From positions 3,658,001-3,722,000 of the forward strand of contig NZ_CP126981.1 of NCBI RefSeq assembly GCF_030252325.1: a stretch of 64,000 nt of DNA. Direction: 5' to 3'. The notes beneath the pieces are model-generated. The model saw only the letters and a program-made list of their open reading frames with translations, had not been told where the DNA came from and did not search any database. Positions 33,732-43,444 of the stretch are shown one piece after another (positions within the stretch are counted from its first letter, which is position 1; each line of letters opens with the position of its first letter). Made by a program: the position numbers and the translations under genes. The stretch comes from Candidatus Mycobacterium wuenschmannii. GTDB taxonomy: Bacteria; Actinomycetota; Actinomycetes; Mycobacteriales; Mycobacteriaceae.

Positions 33732-33824
33732 GTTCGCGTCCTTTGCGCTCCGATGTGGCGGTGACACAAAGGGAGTGTGTCGGCAAGCCGCGGGCGTTAC
33801 ACGGTTTGGCCGATTGGGTCGCCA

Positions 33825-35408
33825 TCAGCGGCTGTTGAGCCGGGACTCCTCGAGGTCGAAGCCCCGCTCCAGGGCGCGCAGTACTGCCGCGGTGATGCGG
33901 CCCTCGCGACGCAGATTCAAGACTTCCGAACGCTCGATGCTCAGCGCCTCGAGCCGCAATGCGACATAGCTCCGCTGTTGGTCGATGTCAGGTTCGGCGC
34001 CGCTGGCGTCTGCTGCAACCCGGGCTTTTGCCTCCAGGCGCCGTGCCCTCGCCTCGTAGAGAACGTGCAATGAGTGCGCGGCGTCGGTGCTGTCGCCGTC
34101 GTGAACTCGTTGGTCCAGCCAGGCCAACGCGGCGTGCGTTGCGTGCAGGCGGGCCTCGTTTTCTTCGGTCTGAAAGTCGTCAGGCTTGAGTCCGAGGCGG
34201 CGAACCAGCCACGGCAACGTGACCCCTTGTAGCACAAGGGTGGCGAGAATGACTGCCGCCGTGGTCAATATGACGAAGTCGCGGCCGGGAAACGGCGATC
34301 CGTCGGCTCGGTGCAGGGGCACGGCGAGCGCCGCGGCCAGCGAGACGCCGCCGCGCATCCCGGCCCAGCCGACCACCGAGCGCTCCCGCCACAGGTCGGC
34401 GTTAACTGCGCGTCCGCGCCATCTGTCGAGGGCTGGTCCGGCAAGGGTGAACACCAGCCTCATCACGATCACCGCGGTGACCACCGCCGTCAACACCAGC
34501 AGCAGGTGCAGGTTCGCTTTGTTCAGCGCCCAGTGCACCTGCTGATGCAGCTGGATGCCCACCAGGATGAACAGAACTGCGTTGAGTAGGAACACGAACA
34601 CGTCGAGAAAGGCCAATGCCTGCAGCCGCGCGCCGGGCGAGTACAGGTCGCTCATTCGGGCGCCCACATACAAACCGGCGGCGGCGGTGGCTAGTACACC
34701 CGACATGCCGGCGGCGTCTGCGGCTGCATACGTGAAATACGGGGTGGCCAGTGAAATGGTGATTTCCAGCGCCGGGTGGTGCATCCGGATCCGCACGCGC
34801 ACCATCACCCAGGCGATGGCGAAGCCTAGTGCGGCGCCGCCGACCGGACCGAGCAGGAACGTGATCGTGAGTTGGCCGGGGTGCACCACCTGGGCGACCG
34901 CGGTGTCGACGGCGCCCACATACAACACCAGCGCCGTGCCGTCGTTGGTCAGGCCTTCGCCTTCGACGATGGTCGAGAGGCCTTCCGGCGCATCCAGTCT
35001 CCGGAAGATCGATATCGCCGAAACCGTATCGGTCGGCGCCACAATCGCGCCGATGACGATCGCGACCACTACGGACAGGCTGGTCAGCCAGATCAAGACA
35101 CCCGCGACTGCAGCCGCCGTCGCCAGCACCAACCCCACCGCCAGCAGGACGACGATGCGGGCGTACTTGCGAAGGTCGTCCGGCGCGACGAACAGCGCGG
35201 CGTAGTAAACCAGAGGCGGCAAGAATAGGTAGAACACGATCTCCGGCGGTATCTCCGGCGACGGTGTCCAGGGGAACCAGCTCAGAAACACCCCGACACC
35301 GAGCAGCAGGACCGGGAACGGCACACCGATGCGTTCGGCGCCCCACACCGCGGCAATGGCGATTGCCGGCCCGCAGAGCAACAGGATCGTATAGGTGGCC
35401 GGAATCAC
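33825..35408 (-). CDS. CPA1-family Na+/H+ antiporter
   Basis: A 527-residue monovalent cation:proton antiporter. About 12 helices occupy residues 1-400. The ion-binding helix region reads IGAIVAPTDTVSAISIFRRL and then IVEGEGLTNDGTALVLYVGA, carrying the ND pair of electroneutral CPA1 exchangers; WAGMRGGVSLAAALAVPL is the later conserved helix. The last 115 residues are a cytoplasmic helical tail rich in Arg/Glu (EARARRLEAKARVAADASGA), probably regulatory. It resembles mycobacterial YjcE-type exchangers. Ion preference cannot be set from sequence. Confidence 0.9.
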   Translation of the reverse strand: MIPATYTILLLCGPAIAIAAVWGAERIGVPFPVLLLGVGVFLSWFPWTPSPEIPPEIVFYLFLPPLVYYAALFVAPDDLRKYARIVVLLAVGLVLATAAAVAGVLIWLTSLSVVVAIVIGAIVAPTDTVSAISIFRRLDAPEGLSTIVEGEGLTNDGTALVLYVGAVDTAVAQVVHPGQLTITFLLGPVGGAALGFAIAWVMVRVRIRMHHPALEITISLATPYFTYAAADAAGMSGVLATAAAGLYVGARMSDLYSPGARLQALAFLDVFVFLLNAVLFILVGIQLHQQVHWALNKANLHLLLVLTAVVTAVIVMRLVFTLAGPALDRWRGRAVNADLWRERSVVGWAGMRGGVSLAAALAVPLHRADGSPFPGRDFVILTTAAVILATLVLQGVTLPWLVRRLGLKPDDFQTEENEARLHATHAALAWLDQRVHDGDSTDAAHSLHVLYEARARRLEAKARVAADASGAEPDIDQQRSYVALRLEALSIERSEVLNLRREGRITAAVLRALERGFDLEESRLNSR

Positions 35409-36051
35409 AGCCTTACCTCCGGGGTGATGGCGCGGCCGACCGTCTGTCCGCGTGAGTGGTGTTGTGTCAGTTCATCTTCGGTCGCGCCGAGCAGTCAACA
35501 CCCCCGGTGGAAGCGGCGTTATTCACAGTTGCGGGGATGGGTGAGGGTCTAGATCATTTTCTACTTGTGCGAGCGGTGGGTGCCAGGTTCCGCACGCCGC
35601 CGCGCACCGCTCGGCGTCTTGATGGATGGGCACAGCCTCCCACCTGCGCCTGTGAGTTCACTGCATGCCGACGCGGCTACCGCACAACCGACACGTCGAG
35701 CGCAGAGTCTCGCGCCAACGAGCTCTCTATGGTCAAAATTGACGACAACCCCGATATCACAGAGTTCGCACCTTCCTGAACCCACAAGACGAAGCTGCGT
35801 CGATCTGCTGACGGCCTACATTTTGGCGCAAAAGCATTGCCGCGCAAGCTTGCGCTGGTGGAGCCCGACGGCGATGGCGACGTCCAGTCGTGGCAACGCT
35901 GGCCCGCCTGCAGTCCGCTCAAACTTCCGGCCGCTCGGAGGGCGCGGGTCCGTTATCGTGGCGCGGTGGCACCCCTCGACCAGAGATCGACGGCGCACAG
36001 CTGTCGGCTCGATGCTGCATCGAGTACGCCGAACGGTCGACAAAGGTCGAA
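35409..36051. other. Intergenic region with no recognisable gene
   Basis: 643 nt between the divergent antiporter and kinase genes. Frames here are short, carry no known motif, and lack convincing ribosome-binding sites. Promoters for both flanking genes must lie here, but I cannot place them. The in-frame extension of the kinase upstream of 36052 has no kinase sequence. Confidence 0.5.
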
Positions 36052-37722
36052 ATGCTAAGCGCGGGATCGTATTTCGCGGGATACCGCATCGAGCGACCGC
36101 TTGGCAGCGGGGGCATGGGCGCCGTATATCTGGCCCGCAACCCTGATCTACCACGCCGCGAAGCCCTCAAGATCCTGTCCCCGGAGTTGTCAGGTGACCC
36201 TGAATTTCGCGCGCGCTTCACCCAGGAAGCCGACATCGCCGCCAGCCTCGATCACCCCAACATCGTCTCCGTCTATCAGCGCGGCCAACACGAGGGCCAA
36301 CTCTGGATTGCGATGCAGTTCGTCGACGGAATCGACGCCGACGCCGCCTGGCGTGCGGGCGCGATGCCGCCATCGCGAGCCGTGCACGTCATCAGCGAGG
36401 TGGCCAAGGCCGTCGACTACGCGCACCAACGGGGTGTCATCCACCGTGACATCAAACCCGGCAACTTCCTGCTCGACGAGTCCAGCGACGGCGACGGGCG
36501 GGTCCTGCTCGGCGATTTCGGGATCGCACGGGCACTGGGCCACACCGGCATCACCGCGACCGGCGCCGTGATGGCCACCCTGTCCTATGCCGCACCCGAA
36601 GTGCTGACCGCGCAACCGGTCGACGGCCGCGCCGACCTGTATTCGTTGGGCTGCACACTGTTTCGGCTACTCACCGGACAAGCCCCGTTCGCCGGCGACA
36701 GTGGCGCCGCCGCCACCATCGCCGGACATCTCCATCAACCGCCACCCACAGTCAGCGACCGCGTCCCCGGCCTGCCCCGGGCAATGGATACCGTCATCGC
36801 CACCGCAATGGCCAAAAGCCCCGACTACCGCTACCCGTCCGCCCGCGCATTCGCACTGGCCGCCACACACGCGCTGCGCCAGACCTCCCCGCTGGGCGAA
36901 CCGCAGACGCACCCTTGGTCGAGCAGTCGCGACAGCCCGCAACGGGTGACACATCCGCGCGAATCAGACACTCCCGCAACCACTACCGAGAAGAAGCCGC
37001 GCCGACGCGCCTACCTGATCGCCGCGGCCGTGACCGCGGCGGTGCTGCTGGTCGGGGCGACTGTGTTCCTGGTCAAGGGTGTCCGCACCAACGCGCCAAC
37101 GCAAACCACCACTGCCGCGGCACCGACCACCACCGCGACGCCACTCATCCTTGTCTCGGCCCTCAGCCGCCTGATGCTGCCGGCTCCCCAGATCGCCGAC
37201 ATCGTCGGCACCCCGGACATCGCCCCCGTCGTCGACCTGAAATCGTTCGATGCCCAATCGTTGCTGATGAGCGACGACGACAAGCCGTGCGCCGGGGCCT
37301 TTCAGCCGGGCGAACTCGCCGCCTTCTACGGCACCGGCTCGATGGGCGCACATTTCCAACTGCTCGCCGGCGACAACTCACACAGCACCGCCACCCAGGC
37401 GCTCATCGCCTTCCCGAGCGCGCAGGCGGCGCAACGAGTTGTGAGCGACCAAACCGCGCAGTGGCAAGCCTGCGTCGGCAAGACCGTCACCACTCGTACC
37501 GAGCACGAAACCACCTACCGTTTCGGTCCCGTCACCAACGCCGACGACATTCCGATGATCACGTTCACCCTGGAGGGTTTCCCCACCAGCAACGGCTGCC
37601 AACACGCCATGGCGGCACGCAGAAACGTCATCGTCGACGCCGCGACCTGTGACTCCACCGCCCCCAATCACGCCATCACCATCGTCAACGCGCTTGCCGC
37701 CAAAGTCGCGGCCGCCCCCTGA
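36052..37722 (+). CDS. Transmembrane Ser/Thr protein kinase with PknH-type sensor domain
   Basis: A 556-residue eukaryotic-like receptor kinase. The kinase domain (residues about 10-270) has the P-loop [11 protein letters not shown], lysine in REALKIL, catalytic [22 protein letters not shown] and the APE segment [10 protein letters not shown] linker rich in Ser/Thr/Pro precedes one membrane helix ([20 protein letters not shown], about 321-345). The extracytoplasmic part contains a PknH_C-like sensor domain with paired cysteines (CAGAF, WQACVG, NGCQHA, AATCDS). It should sense an extracellular signal and phosphorylate cytoplasmic targets. ATG 36052 places the kinase fold at the N-terminus. Confidence 0.92.
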   Translation: MLSAGSYFAGYRIERPLGSGGMGAVYLARNPDLPRREALKILSPELSGDPEFRARFTQEADIAASLDHPNIVSVYQRGQHEGQLWIAMQFVDGIDADAAWRAGAMPPSRAVHVISEVAKAVDYAHQRGVIHRDIKPGNFLLDESSDGDGRVLLGDFGIARALGHTGITATGAVMATLSYAAPEVLTAQPVDGRADLYSLGCTLFRLLTGQAPFAGDSGAAATIAGHLHQPPPTVSDRVPGLPRAMDTVIATAMAKSPDYRYPSARAFALAATHALRQTSPLGEPQTHPWSSSRDSPQRVTHPRESDTPATTTEKKPRRRAYLIAAAVTAAVLLVGATVFLVKGVRTNAPTQTTTAAAPTTTATPLILVSALSRLMLPAPQIADIVGTPDIAPVVDLKSFDAQSLLMSDDDKPCAGAFQPGELAAFYGTGSMGAHFQLLAGDNSHSTATQALIAFPSAQAAQRVVSDQTAQWQACVGKTVTTRTEHETTYRFGPVTNADDIPMITFTLEGFPTSNGCQHAMAARRNVIVDAATCDSTAPNHAITIVNALAAKVAAAP

Positions 37723-37774
37723 TGCTCGAGGTTCGGTGCGCTGCGAAGCGGGCACACTCCCACCGACATCTGAT

Positions 37775-37795
37775 CCGTCGGGCTCTGTCCGACGG
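37775..37795 (+). terminator. Hairpin after the kinase gene
   Basis: CCGTCGG (37775-37781) pairs with CCGACGG (37789-37795) around a 7-nt loop, about 50 nt past the kinase stop and just before the ribosome-binding site of the following short frame. It could be a weak terminator or a leader element of that frame. Confidence 0.4.
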
Positions 37796-37816
37796 GAGAA
37801 CGGGGAGGACCTGCAT

Positions 37817-37966
37817 ATGACGATGCCCAGCGACGCCGCGGACGCCAACGAGTCTGACGGAGCCAACGAAGGACCGCGTGACCATCAGAACGTCGACACC
37901 GACCACCACCCCTACGTAGACGAAGACAACGTGCCGCACCCTGGCGATGCCAACGAGGCCCGCTGA
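37817..37966 (+). CDS. Small acidic protein, 49 residues, unknown
   Basis: I recognise no family. The product is very acidic and polar (Asp/Asn/Glu/His-rich, for example DAADANESDGANEGPRDHQN), with no hydrophobic core, so it is likely disordered. The main support is a good ribosome-binding site, GGGGAGGA at 37802-37809, with suitable spacing to the ATG, and its place between the kinase and a hydrolase. The His/Asp content could bind metal. It may be a real small gene or chance. Confidence 0.4.
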   Translation: MTMPSDAADANESDGANEGPRDHQNVDTDHHPYVDEDNVPHPGDANEAR

Positions 37967-38003
37967 CTTTCGACTTCCCGCAGGGTCATCAGGCGGCCGA
38001 CAC

Positions 38004-38017
38004 TAGGATCGCGGTTG
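38004..38017 (+). promoter_or_regulatory. -10 element upstream of the alpha/beta-hydrolase gene
   Basis: TAGGAT (38004-38009) fits TANNNT and is 8 nt from ATG 38018. There is no Shine-Dalgarno, so a leaderless or nearly leaderless transcript is likely. Confidence 0.45.
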
Positions 38018-38938
38018 ATGACTGAAGAAGTACCTGGCGAGATCGGCCCGCTCGACGTCGAGGGCTCCGGGATCCTGCCCCCGGTATCGGACGAGGTGCG
38101 CCGGCGTTTCGGCCTGCTCGAGCGGTTCGCGCCCTGGATCGGGTCGCGGTGGGCGGTCGAATTGTGGTGCACCCCACCGATTCTCGAGTCGAGCCTGCGT
38201 ATGCCCCCGGGTGTGTCTCCGGGCAAGCCGGTCGAAGCGTATTGGGAGGGACACCGCGTCGTCGGTGAGCAGTGGGGCGAGGGGCCGCCGGTATATCTGG
38301 TGCACGGCTGGGGCGGCCAGCGTCCCCACCTGGCGGTATTCGTCAAACCGCTGGTCGAAGCGGGTTACCGGGCCATTGCCTTCGACCTGCCCAGCCACAA
38401 CGAATCGGATCCGGGTGCGCTCGCGCCGGGGCGCACCACCGCGACCGAGTGCGCCAGCGCGGTTGCGGCGATGATCCAAGCGCACGGACCCGCCCACGCG
38501 GTGGTCGCGCACTCGCTCGGCTCGAACGCGACGGCGTTGGCCGCGGCGGACGGCGCACCCGTCGGGCGCCTGGTCTTCCTGGCCCCGATGGCCGATTTCC
38601 CTCTCTACCTCGACCTGTTCGCTGCTCGGCACGGCTTCGGCCGCCGGATCCGCGCGGGTTTGCACCGTCGTCTGGAGAAGCGAATCAACATGACGCTGCC
38701 GGAGACGAACATGACGCATATCGGCCGACGAGCCAACTACCCGCCCTTGCTTCTCATCCACGACCCCGACGACCCGGACAGTCCGTTTGCCGCCACCGCG
38801 CGACTGGCCAAGGCTTGGGAAGGCGCGCAGTTTCTCGCCACGAAGGGGCTCGGCCGACTCGCGCACTATCGAATCCTGCGGCACCGCCCCGCGATCAACG
38901 CCGGCGTCGAGTTCATCGGTCCGCCACCAGTCGGCTGA
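38018..38938 (+). CDS. Alpha/beta-hydrolase
   Basis: A 306-residue alpha/beta-hydrolase. It has the oxyanion-hole segment VYLVHGWGGQRPH, the strand RAIAFDLPSHNES, the nucleophile elbow VVAHSLGSNA and an acid in LLLIHDPDDPDSPF. The catalytic histidine is probably in GLGRLAHYRILR. There is no signal peptide. ATG 38018 is chosen over the TTG immediately before it. Esterase, lipase or haloalkane-type chemistry cannot be separated by sequence here. Confidence 0.88.
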   Translation: MTEEVPGEIGPLDVEGSGILPPVSDEVRRRFGLLERFAPWIGSRWAVELWCTPPILESSLRMPPGVSPGKPVEAYWEGHRVVGEQWGEGPPVYLVHGWGGQRPHLAVFVKPLVEAGYRAIAFDLPSHNESDPGALAPGRTTATECASAVAAMIQAHGPAHAVVAHSLGSNATALAAADGAPVGRLVFLAPMADFPLYLDLFAARHGFGRRIRAGLHRRLEKRINMTLPETNMTHIGRRANYPPLLLIHDPDDPDSPFAATARLAKAWEGAQFLATKGLGRLAHYRILRHRPAINAGVEFIGPPPVG

Positions 38939-38970
38939 CGAGAACTACGGAGTGACAGCAGTTTTCCCGG

Positions 38971-39429
38971 TCAGTCGTCCGTCTCGACGACCAAGACTTC
39001 GGTGTTGGCGCGGCGCTTGATGATTTTCGGAACGGAGCCGATGAGCCGCCCGACGAGCGAACTCATCCCCACGCTGCCGACAACGAGCAGATCGGCGTGC
39101 ACCTCGTCCGCCAGAGCAATGAGCGCGTCAGCCGGAGCGCCCTCCACGGCTCGCTGCTTCACATCGGTTGCGCCGCCCTGCCTCGCACGCGCCGCCGCTT
39201 CTTGGAGGAGGTCGTAGACCGGCGCGTTCCCCTGAGTGCGATAGTTCTCGTTCTTCGCCTGGTCGGGGTCGATGCCGGACTGTCCGTGCTCGCTCGATGC
39301 CGAATGCGCCGACGCCACGATCAGCTGCGCGTTCGATTCGGCGGCGATCGCGGCGGCCTTGTCGACCGCGCGCATCGAGGTCTCCGACCCGTCAGTGCCG
39401 ACAACGATCACCTTGTAGTCCGCCACCAC
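38971..39429 (-). CDS. Universal stress protein
   Basis: A single-domain USP of about 152 residues, cytoplasmic and probably dimeric. It starts VVVADYKVIVVGTDGSETSM-like (two GTG codons at 39429 and 39426; GGGAGG upstream suits the second best) and ends with the ATP-binding signature G-x2-G-x9-G-S in GSVGMSSLVGRLIGSVPK followed by VLVVETDD. Mycobacterial USPs bind ATP or cAMP and respond to hypoxia and stress. It is divergent from a small membrane-protein gene, with a GAAC-N4-GTTC dyad in between (39447-39458). Confidence 0.92.
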   Translation of the reverse strand: MVADYKVIVVGTDGSETSMRAVDKAAAIAAESNAQLIVASAHSASSEHGQSGIDPDQAKNENYRTQGNAPVYDLLQEAAARARQGGATDVKQRAVEGAPADALIALADEVHADLLVVGSVGMSSLVGRLIGSVPKIIKRRANTEVLVVETDD

Positions 39430-39552
39430 GCCTCCCGAATTTCAGTGAACAACTGTTCTTACTATGCAGTAGGCACTGCGATGCAGGCAAGAGGCATTAT
39501 TACGCTCCCGCCGGGCGTAGCCTGAAGATCCCACCAGCAGGAAGCCACAGCC

Positions 39553-39858
39553 GTGCGACAGCCTGAACTCACCAGCCTCATCGGTCTGCGGGACGACGAC
39601 GGGGATCGACTCCAGCTTGCGCGCGTGGACCAGCCCACCGGAACGAGTGGCTATGTGCTGAGGGTGGGAACGGGCAAGGTGGTGCTGAGCGCCGGCGACC
39701 TCGCCCGGCTCGGCGCCGCAATCCGGTTCGAGTTGGTGTCGGCCAACCGTTTGCGACTCGTGAACTGGGCGATCCAGCTACTCATCCTGTGCGCGCTGGC
39801 CTGGCTTCTGACCTACGGCGTCACCGGCCCGCTGTTTGCCTATCCCTGGTCGAACTGA
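39553..39858 (+). CDS. Small membrane-anchored protein, unknown function
   Basis: I recognise no family. The 101-residue product from GTG 39553 has a soluble N-terminal part (LTSLIGLRDDDGDRLQLARV, GYVLRVGTGKVVLSAGDLAR) and a single C-terminal membrane helix (WAIQLLILCALAWLLTYGVT). Its last 38 nt overlap the 3' end of the convergent gene. A tail anchor with a small beta-rich domain suggests an accessory or regulatory subunit. Codon use is like the neighbours, so it is probably real. Confidence 0.6.
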   Translation: MRQPELTSLIGLRDDDGDRLQLARVDQPTGTSGYVLRVGTGKVVLSAGDLARLGAAIRFELVSANRLRLVNWAIQLLILCALAWLLTYGVTGPLFAYPWSN

Positions 39859-40591
39859 CTGCGTTGCGGGACAAGGCTTTCGGCGGTTTACCCAACAGGG
39901 CGCGGGCGGCGGCCCGGGCGTCGTAGTCCGGATCTTTGGTCAGCTGAATCAGCAGGTAGCCCGAAATGGCGGGCACGATCATCCACATGCCGTTCAAGCC
40001 GAAGAACTTGAAATAGCTGAGTGCATCGGGACGGATGTCGGCCAGGTGGCGCATCAGCTGGGAGACGAAAAACACTGTGCAGCCGTAAAACTGGAAGCAC
40101 CCGGCTGCGACGAAGAACCGGATCGCCGCCGCGGTGCGATTGCGCAGAAACAGCGTCACGAAAGTGATTTCGACGATGCCGATGACGCCGGACCAGTATT
40201 CGACGAGGATCATCAGTGGGTCGCTGCGCAGGAAGCGGGTGTCGGCCACCGCGTAGGCCCAGAAATACCACTTCGACGTGTCCGCAGCGGTGGCGCCGTT
40301 GACCCAGTCGTGCAATATTGCCCAGGGCAGGTCCCAGCTCAGCGGGAAGACGATGGCGATCGCGGACCACATCAGGACGAAACCCGTCCGTCGCAGCTCG
40401 CGACTTTCGTTGCCGCCGAACAGGAATGGCGTCGCCAATGCGACGATCCAGCAGCTCAGCAGGCCAGGCAGCGCGATATCGGTCAACAGCAGTGGGTCTG
40501 CGGCGTGTGTCACCGCGAGAACCATGCACACGGCCGGAATCGACAACGAGACGGCCAGCCAGAACAGCTGTAGCCGGACAAATGCGGGCAT
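39821..40591 (-). CDS. Emopamil-binding (EXPERA-like) membrane protein
   Basis: A 256-residue membrane protein with about six helices. Segments such as VFPLSWDLPWAILHDWVNGA, SKWYFWAYAVADTRFLRSDP and LVEYWSGVIGIVEITFVTLF, with acidic and His residues inside helices, resemble the emopamil-binding/EXPERA fold known from sterol isomerases and related proteins. ATG 40591 (MPAFVRLQLFW) is preceded by GGGAGAGGA on its strand, which beats the longer frame. Mycobacteria degrade and modify sterols, but I cannot name a substrate. Confidence 0.65.
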   Translation of the reverse strand: MPAFVRLQLFWLAVSLSIPAVCMVLAVTHAADPLLLTDIALPGLLSCWIVALATPFLFGGNESRELRRTGFVLMWSAIAIVFPLSWDLPWAILHDWVNGATAADTSKWYFWAYAVADTRFLRSDPLMILVEYWSGVIGIVEITFVTLFLRNRTAAAIRFFVAAGCFQFYGCTVFFVSQLMRHLADIRPDALSYFKFFGLNGMWMIVPAISGYLLIQLTKDPDYDARAAARALLGKPPKALSRNAVSSTRDRQTAGR

Positions 40592-40655
40592 CGGCGTCCT
40601 CTCCCAAGCCGTCACGGCCAACGGCTGACCAGGGGGAGTCTAGGTGTAGGCCGCG

Positions 40656-41129
40656 CTAGTGACTGGCATACCGATCCTCCAGTTTGGCCAGCGTCTTCTC
40701 GATGCCGGTGACGTTGAATTTCGTCGCACCGATCAGGTGGTAATAGCCGATCGCATTCTTGATCGGGCCGGCATCGTGATAGTCGAACGTTTCGGTGACC
40801 CGTGTCGTCGTCGGCGAGAGCGACTCGAACTGCCAGCGCCAGTGATGCCCGACCGGATGACGCCACTCGAACAACTCGTTCGGCGTGAGCGCGGTGACCG
40901 TGCTGGTGATGCGGTAGGGCACGCCCAGCACCTTCATGCGCGTCGAAAACTTGGATCCGACAACAAGGTTCGACGGCATCGAAATGTTGGTTCGGACGGT
41001 GCCCGACCCGTCGAGTTCGTGATGCCGGCGAGGATCTGCCGCCATCGCGTAGAGCTCCTCGGCAGGTGCGGCCACCTCGACTGAACGGCAGATGCGGCGT
41101 GGGCCGGCATCGACGACATGAACGGTCAT
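40656..41129 (-). CDS. SRPBCC (polyketide cyclase/START-like) protein
   Basis: A 157-residue helix-grip protein of the SRPBCC superfamily: [20 protein letters not shown] at the start, [40 protein letters not shown] and [18 protein letters not shown]. Such proteins bind hydrophobic ligands in a central cavity. Mycobacteria have dozens, few with known ligands. It lies 62 nt downstream of the DUF4333 gene on the same strand and may be part of that operon. Confidence 0.85.
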   Translation of the reverse strand: MTVHVVDAGPRRICRSVEVAAPAEELYAMAADPRRHHELDGSGTVRTNISMPSNLVVGSKFSTRMKVLGVPYRITSTVTALTPNELFEWRHPVGHHWRWQFESLSPTTTRVTETFDYHDAGPIKNAIGYYHLIGATKFNVTGIEKTLAKLEDRYASH

Positions 41130-41191
41130 GGGGTCACCTCAACTCTGTACGTGCCGATTTTACGAGCACTCGTCGAAACGTCGCGGATGGC

Positions 41192-41800
41192 CTATCTGGG
41201 ACTGTCGATTTCATACGTGCCGTGGTCGTCGGAGACAAGCACTGCGACATGACGGGGGACGCCGTTGACGGTGGCGTCGCAGGAGAATGTCGTCCCCTGC
41301 CGCGCGCTGGGGTTGCGGCCGCCGTTGCAGCTGACGTTGGAGACCGTGTTCGCCCCGTAGCCGCTGGCCGGGTCCGACAGCGTCTGGAGCACGCCGGCCT
41401 GCACCTTGGTCACATCCAAGACCGCACCGCCGATGCGAGCCAAGTGCGTCATGGTGCTGACCAACACCGTCGCGGCGATCATTGCGGCCACCCCGGCCAC
41501 CGCCAAGAACAGCCACGGCAGGAACTTCTTGAGATCCGTTGTGGCGTCGCGTGGTGCGGCGACGGCGGGCTTGGGCGGCTCGATGTGCGCGGCGGGCGGC
41601 GGTGGCGGCGGGCGATCTGGCCGCTGCAGGTACCACGGGATCTCCGGTGGCCGTTGCGGGGGATTGCCGGGCGGTGGTGGCGGGGCGGGCCGCGGACGAG
41701 GTCTGGCGACGCCTGTGCGGTCGTCGGGGCCGGGTCGGCGCAGATGCCAGGGTGTGCCCGGTGGCGGTTCGCCCGGGGGTCCTGACGGCGGCCGGTTCAC
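41192..41800 (-). CDS. Proline-rich membrane protein with DUF4333 domain
   Basis: A 202-residue protein. Residues 1-95 are cytoplasmic and Pro/Arg-rich (PPSGPPGEPPPGTPWHLRRP). One membrane helix follows (FLPWLFLAVAGVAAMIAATV). The exported C-terminal domain of about 75 residues (VTKVQAGVLQTLSDPASGYG, NVSCNGGRNPSARQGTTFSC, VAVLVSDDHGTYEID) has the paired cysteines and layout of DUF4333. GTG 41800 overlaps the TGA of the upstream metallopeptidase gene (GTGA), so the two are coupled. Function unknown; it may hold or regulate the lipoprotein peptidase. Confidence 0.8.
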   Translation of the reverse strand: MNRPPSGPPGEPPPGTPWHLRRPGPDDRTGVARPRPRPAPPPPPGNPPQRPPEIPWYLQRPDRPPPPPPAAHIEPPKPAVAAPRDATTDLKKFLPWLFLAVAGVAAMIAATVLVSTMTHLARIGGAVLDVTKVQAGVLQTLSDPASGYGANTVSNVSCNGGRNPSARQGTTFSCDATVNGVPRHVAVLVSDDHGTYEIDSPR

Positions 41801-43284
41801 GGGAAGTTCCGATAGCACTGCGCGGCGTCGCCGACCAGACCCGAGCGGAACGCCGTGATACGGGTGAAGCCTGCCGGGACGCTGTCGCCGTTGGTGTCGC
41901 TGGCGACGAGATGATTCGTGAGCAGACCGGATATAGCTTCGTCCAGGTCGCCGGCGTTGAGGGTGAGGTTGTTGCCGGACGGAACCGCGACGGGCTCGGC
42001 CATGGCTCGCTGCGCGACGCCGGTGAGGCATGCGGTGCGAAGGGCGGCGCGCTCACCCGTCAACCCGACGCCTTGCTCTTGCTGCACGGCCAGCATGTAC
42101 CGCGAGGTGACGACGGAGAAGGCGGTGTCGTCGCCCTGCAAGAGTTGCCGCGTCTCGTTGTCCGCGTAGGTGCCGATCTCGCGCAGACCCGCGAGATCGA
42201 CGTTGACGGTGTTGGTGGCGGGGCAGTAGGACGCGGGCGGGCTCGGCCGTGTCTGGGCGCAGTCGCCGGAGCCGCCGACAGTCAAGGCCGGAGCCTTAGC
42301 GGGGTGAAAGATCGCCGTGAGGGTTTCCATCAGCAAGCCCAAAGAGTTTTCGGTGATCGACATTTCGCCGGCGGGCGACTCGTCGGCCGAGTACGTCTGC
42401 AGAGCCGCCGGAAGGCCGACGTGCCGGCGCGCGATCTCGTCGCGGTCGATGGCGGCGCAGACGGCCGGGTCGCCATTGAACCCTTCCTGAAAGGCCGCGA
42501 CCCGGTCAAGCGCGGAACCGTGTGCGTCGCGGGCGTTTTCGGGTTCGTCCGTGGGGTCTCGCAGCGTGATTCCCCCGGCGAGCACGTGGTCGAGACCGTC
42601 GGTGGTGTTCATCGCGAACCGCGTCGAATGGCCCTGGGCAACCCAGCGCAGGTAGACGCCGGCGAAGCAGTCGGCCTGCTGCTCCTTGACCAGGGTGCGG
42701 GTCAACGTGTGCACGCTATGAGCTCGGGTCTGCACGGCATGACCGAACTCGTGGGCCAGTGTCCCGGCGACGGAGATGTCACCAAAGTACTTGCGCGTCA
42801 TGGGAACCAGCACACCCCGGTCCCAGGCGATCGAGTCGTCGGTGCGACAGTACGACGCGTTGACCGACTTGTAGCCGTTGCGCTGACCGCAGGCCGCGAT
42901 GCTGCCCCGCGTGTTCGAGTCGTAGGACCTGACTTTCGCGATGGGACGATACTGCCCGGAAAAGAATTGCGGGTAGGTGGCGGTCCAGAAATCTTGAATG
43001 TCGTTGACGGCCAACAACGCCAGCCGATCGTCGTCGCTGCCGTTGGAGCCCTCGACGCTGCCGCGGGGTGGCCCGGCATCCGGCCGGCGGCCGCTGAATC
43101 CCCCGCTGGCGGGCAGGCCGCCGACTCGGTCCGGGTCGTACAGCATCGATGCCGGACGACCGGCCAGCACGGTGGGCGAGCATCCCGCAGTCGCGGGGAC
43201 CAGACAGATCGCCGCCAGCAGGACGGCGACGGCGGTGCGGAGGCGCGACGGCCGCGCCGCATCCCGGTGCGGGCAGTGCTGCAT
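41797..43284 (-). CDS. Lipoprotein zinc metallopeptidase (LpqM-like)
   Basis: A 495-residue exported lipoprotein. The basic N-terminus and hydrophobic stretch (TAVAVLLAAICLVPATAGC) end in a lipobox, with the lipidated Cys at about residue 35. The mature enzyme carries the zincin motif HEFGH in GTLAHEFGHAVQTRAHS and a third ligand probably in LVKEQQADCFAGVYLRW. It resembles the neutral zinc metallopeptidase/LpqM group (Rv0419 in M. tuberculosis; the M. smegmatis homologue has been linked to DNA transfer), but the locus differs. It is translationally coupled to a DUF4333 membrane protein gene. Confidence 0.85.
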   Translation of the reverse strand: MQHCPHRDAARPSRLRTAVAVLLAAICLVPATAGCSPTVLAGRPASMLYDPDRVGGLPASGGFSGRRPDAGPPRGSVEGSNGSDDDRLALLAVNDIQDFWTATYPQFFSGQYRPIAKVRSYDSNTRGSIAACGQRNGYKSVNASYCRTDDSIAWDRGVLVPMTRKYFGDISVAGTLAHEFGHAVQTRAHSVHTLTRTLVKEQQADCFAGVYLRWVAQGHSTRFAMNTTDGLDHVLAGGITLRDPTDEPENARDAHGSALDRVAAFQEGFNGDPAVCAAIDRDEIARRHVGLPAALQTYSADESPAGEMSITENSLGLLMETLTAIFHPAKAPALTVGGSGDCAQTRPSPPASYCPATNTVNVDLAGLREIGTYADNETRQLLQGDDTAFSVVTSRYMLAVQQEQGVGLTGERAALRTACLTGVAQRAMAEPVAVPSGNNLTLNAGDLDEAISGLLTNHLVASDTNGDSVPAGFTRITAFRSGLVGDAAQCYRNFP

Positions 43285-43444
43285 GCGCCCCTCCCAGCGA
43301 TCGAATGCGCTGCCAATGCGGCGACGTTAACGCAAACGCGCACGTGGCGTCGAAATTGTGAGTTCACCGCCATCAGTGAGCGCGACGCCGCACGGATCGT
43401 TAGGGTGAACAAGTACCGGCATCGATAGTGAGTAACGCCCCCTT

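Noticed and set aside
39447..39458. GAAC-N4-GTTC as a LexA box upstream of the universal stress gene
   Set aside because: Only the inner 8 of 12 fixed SOS positions match and the flanks are wrong. It is a dyad, but too weak to call an SOS box.
41539..43428. 629-residue plus-strand frame
   Set aside because: It covers the DUF4333 and metallopeptidase genes on the other strand, which have clear motifs and coupled start/stop codons; this frame has none.
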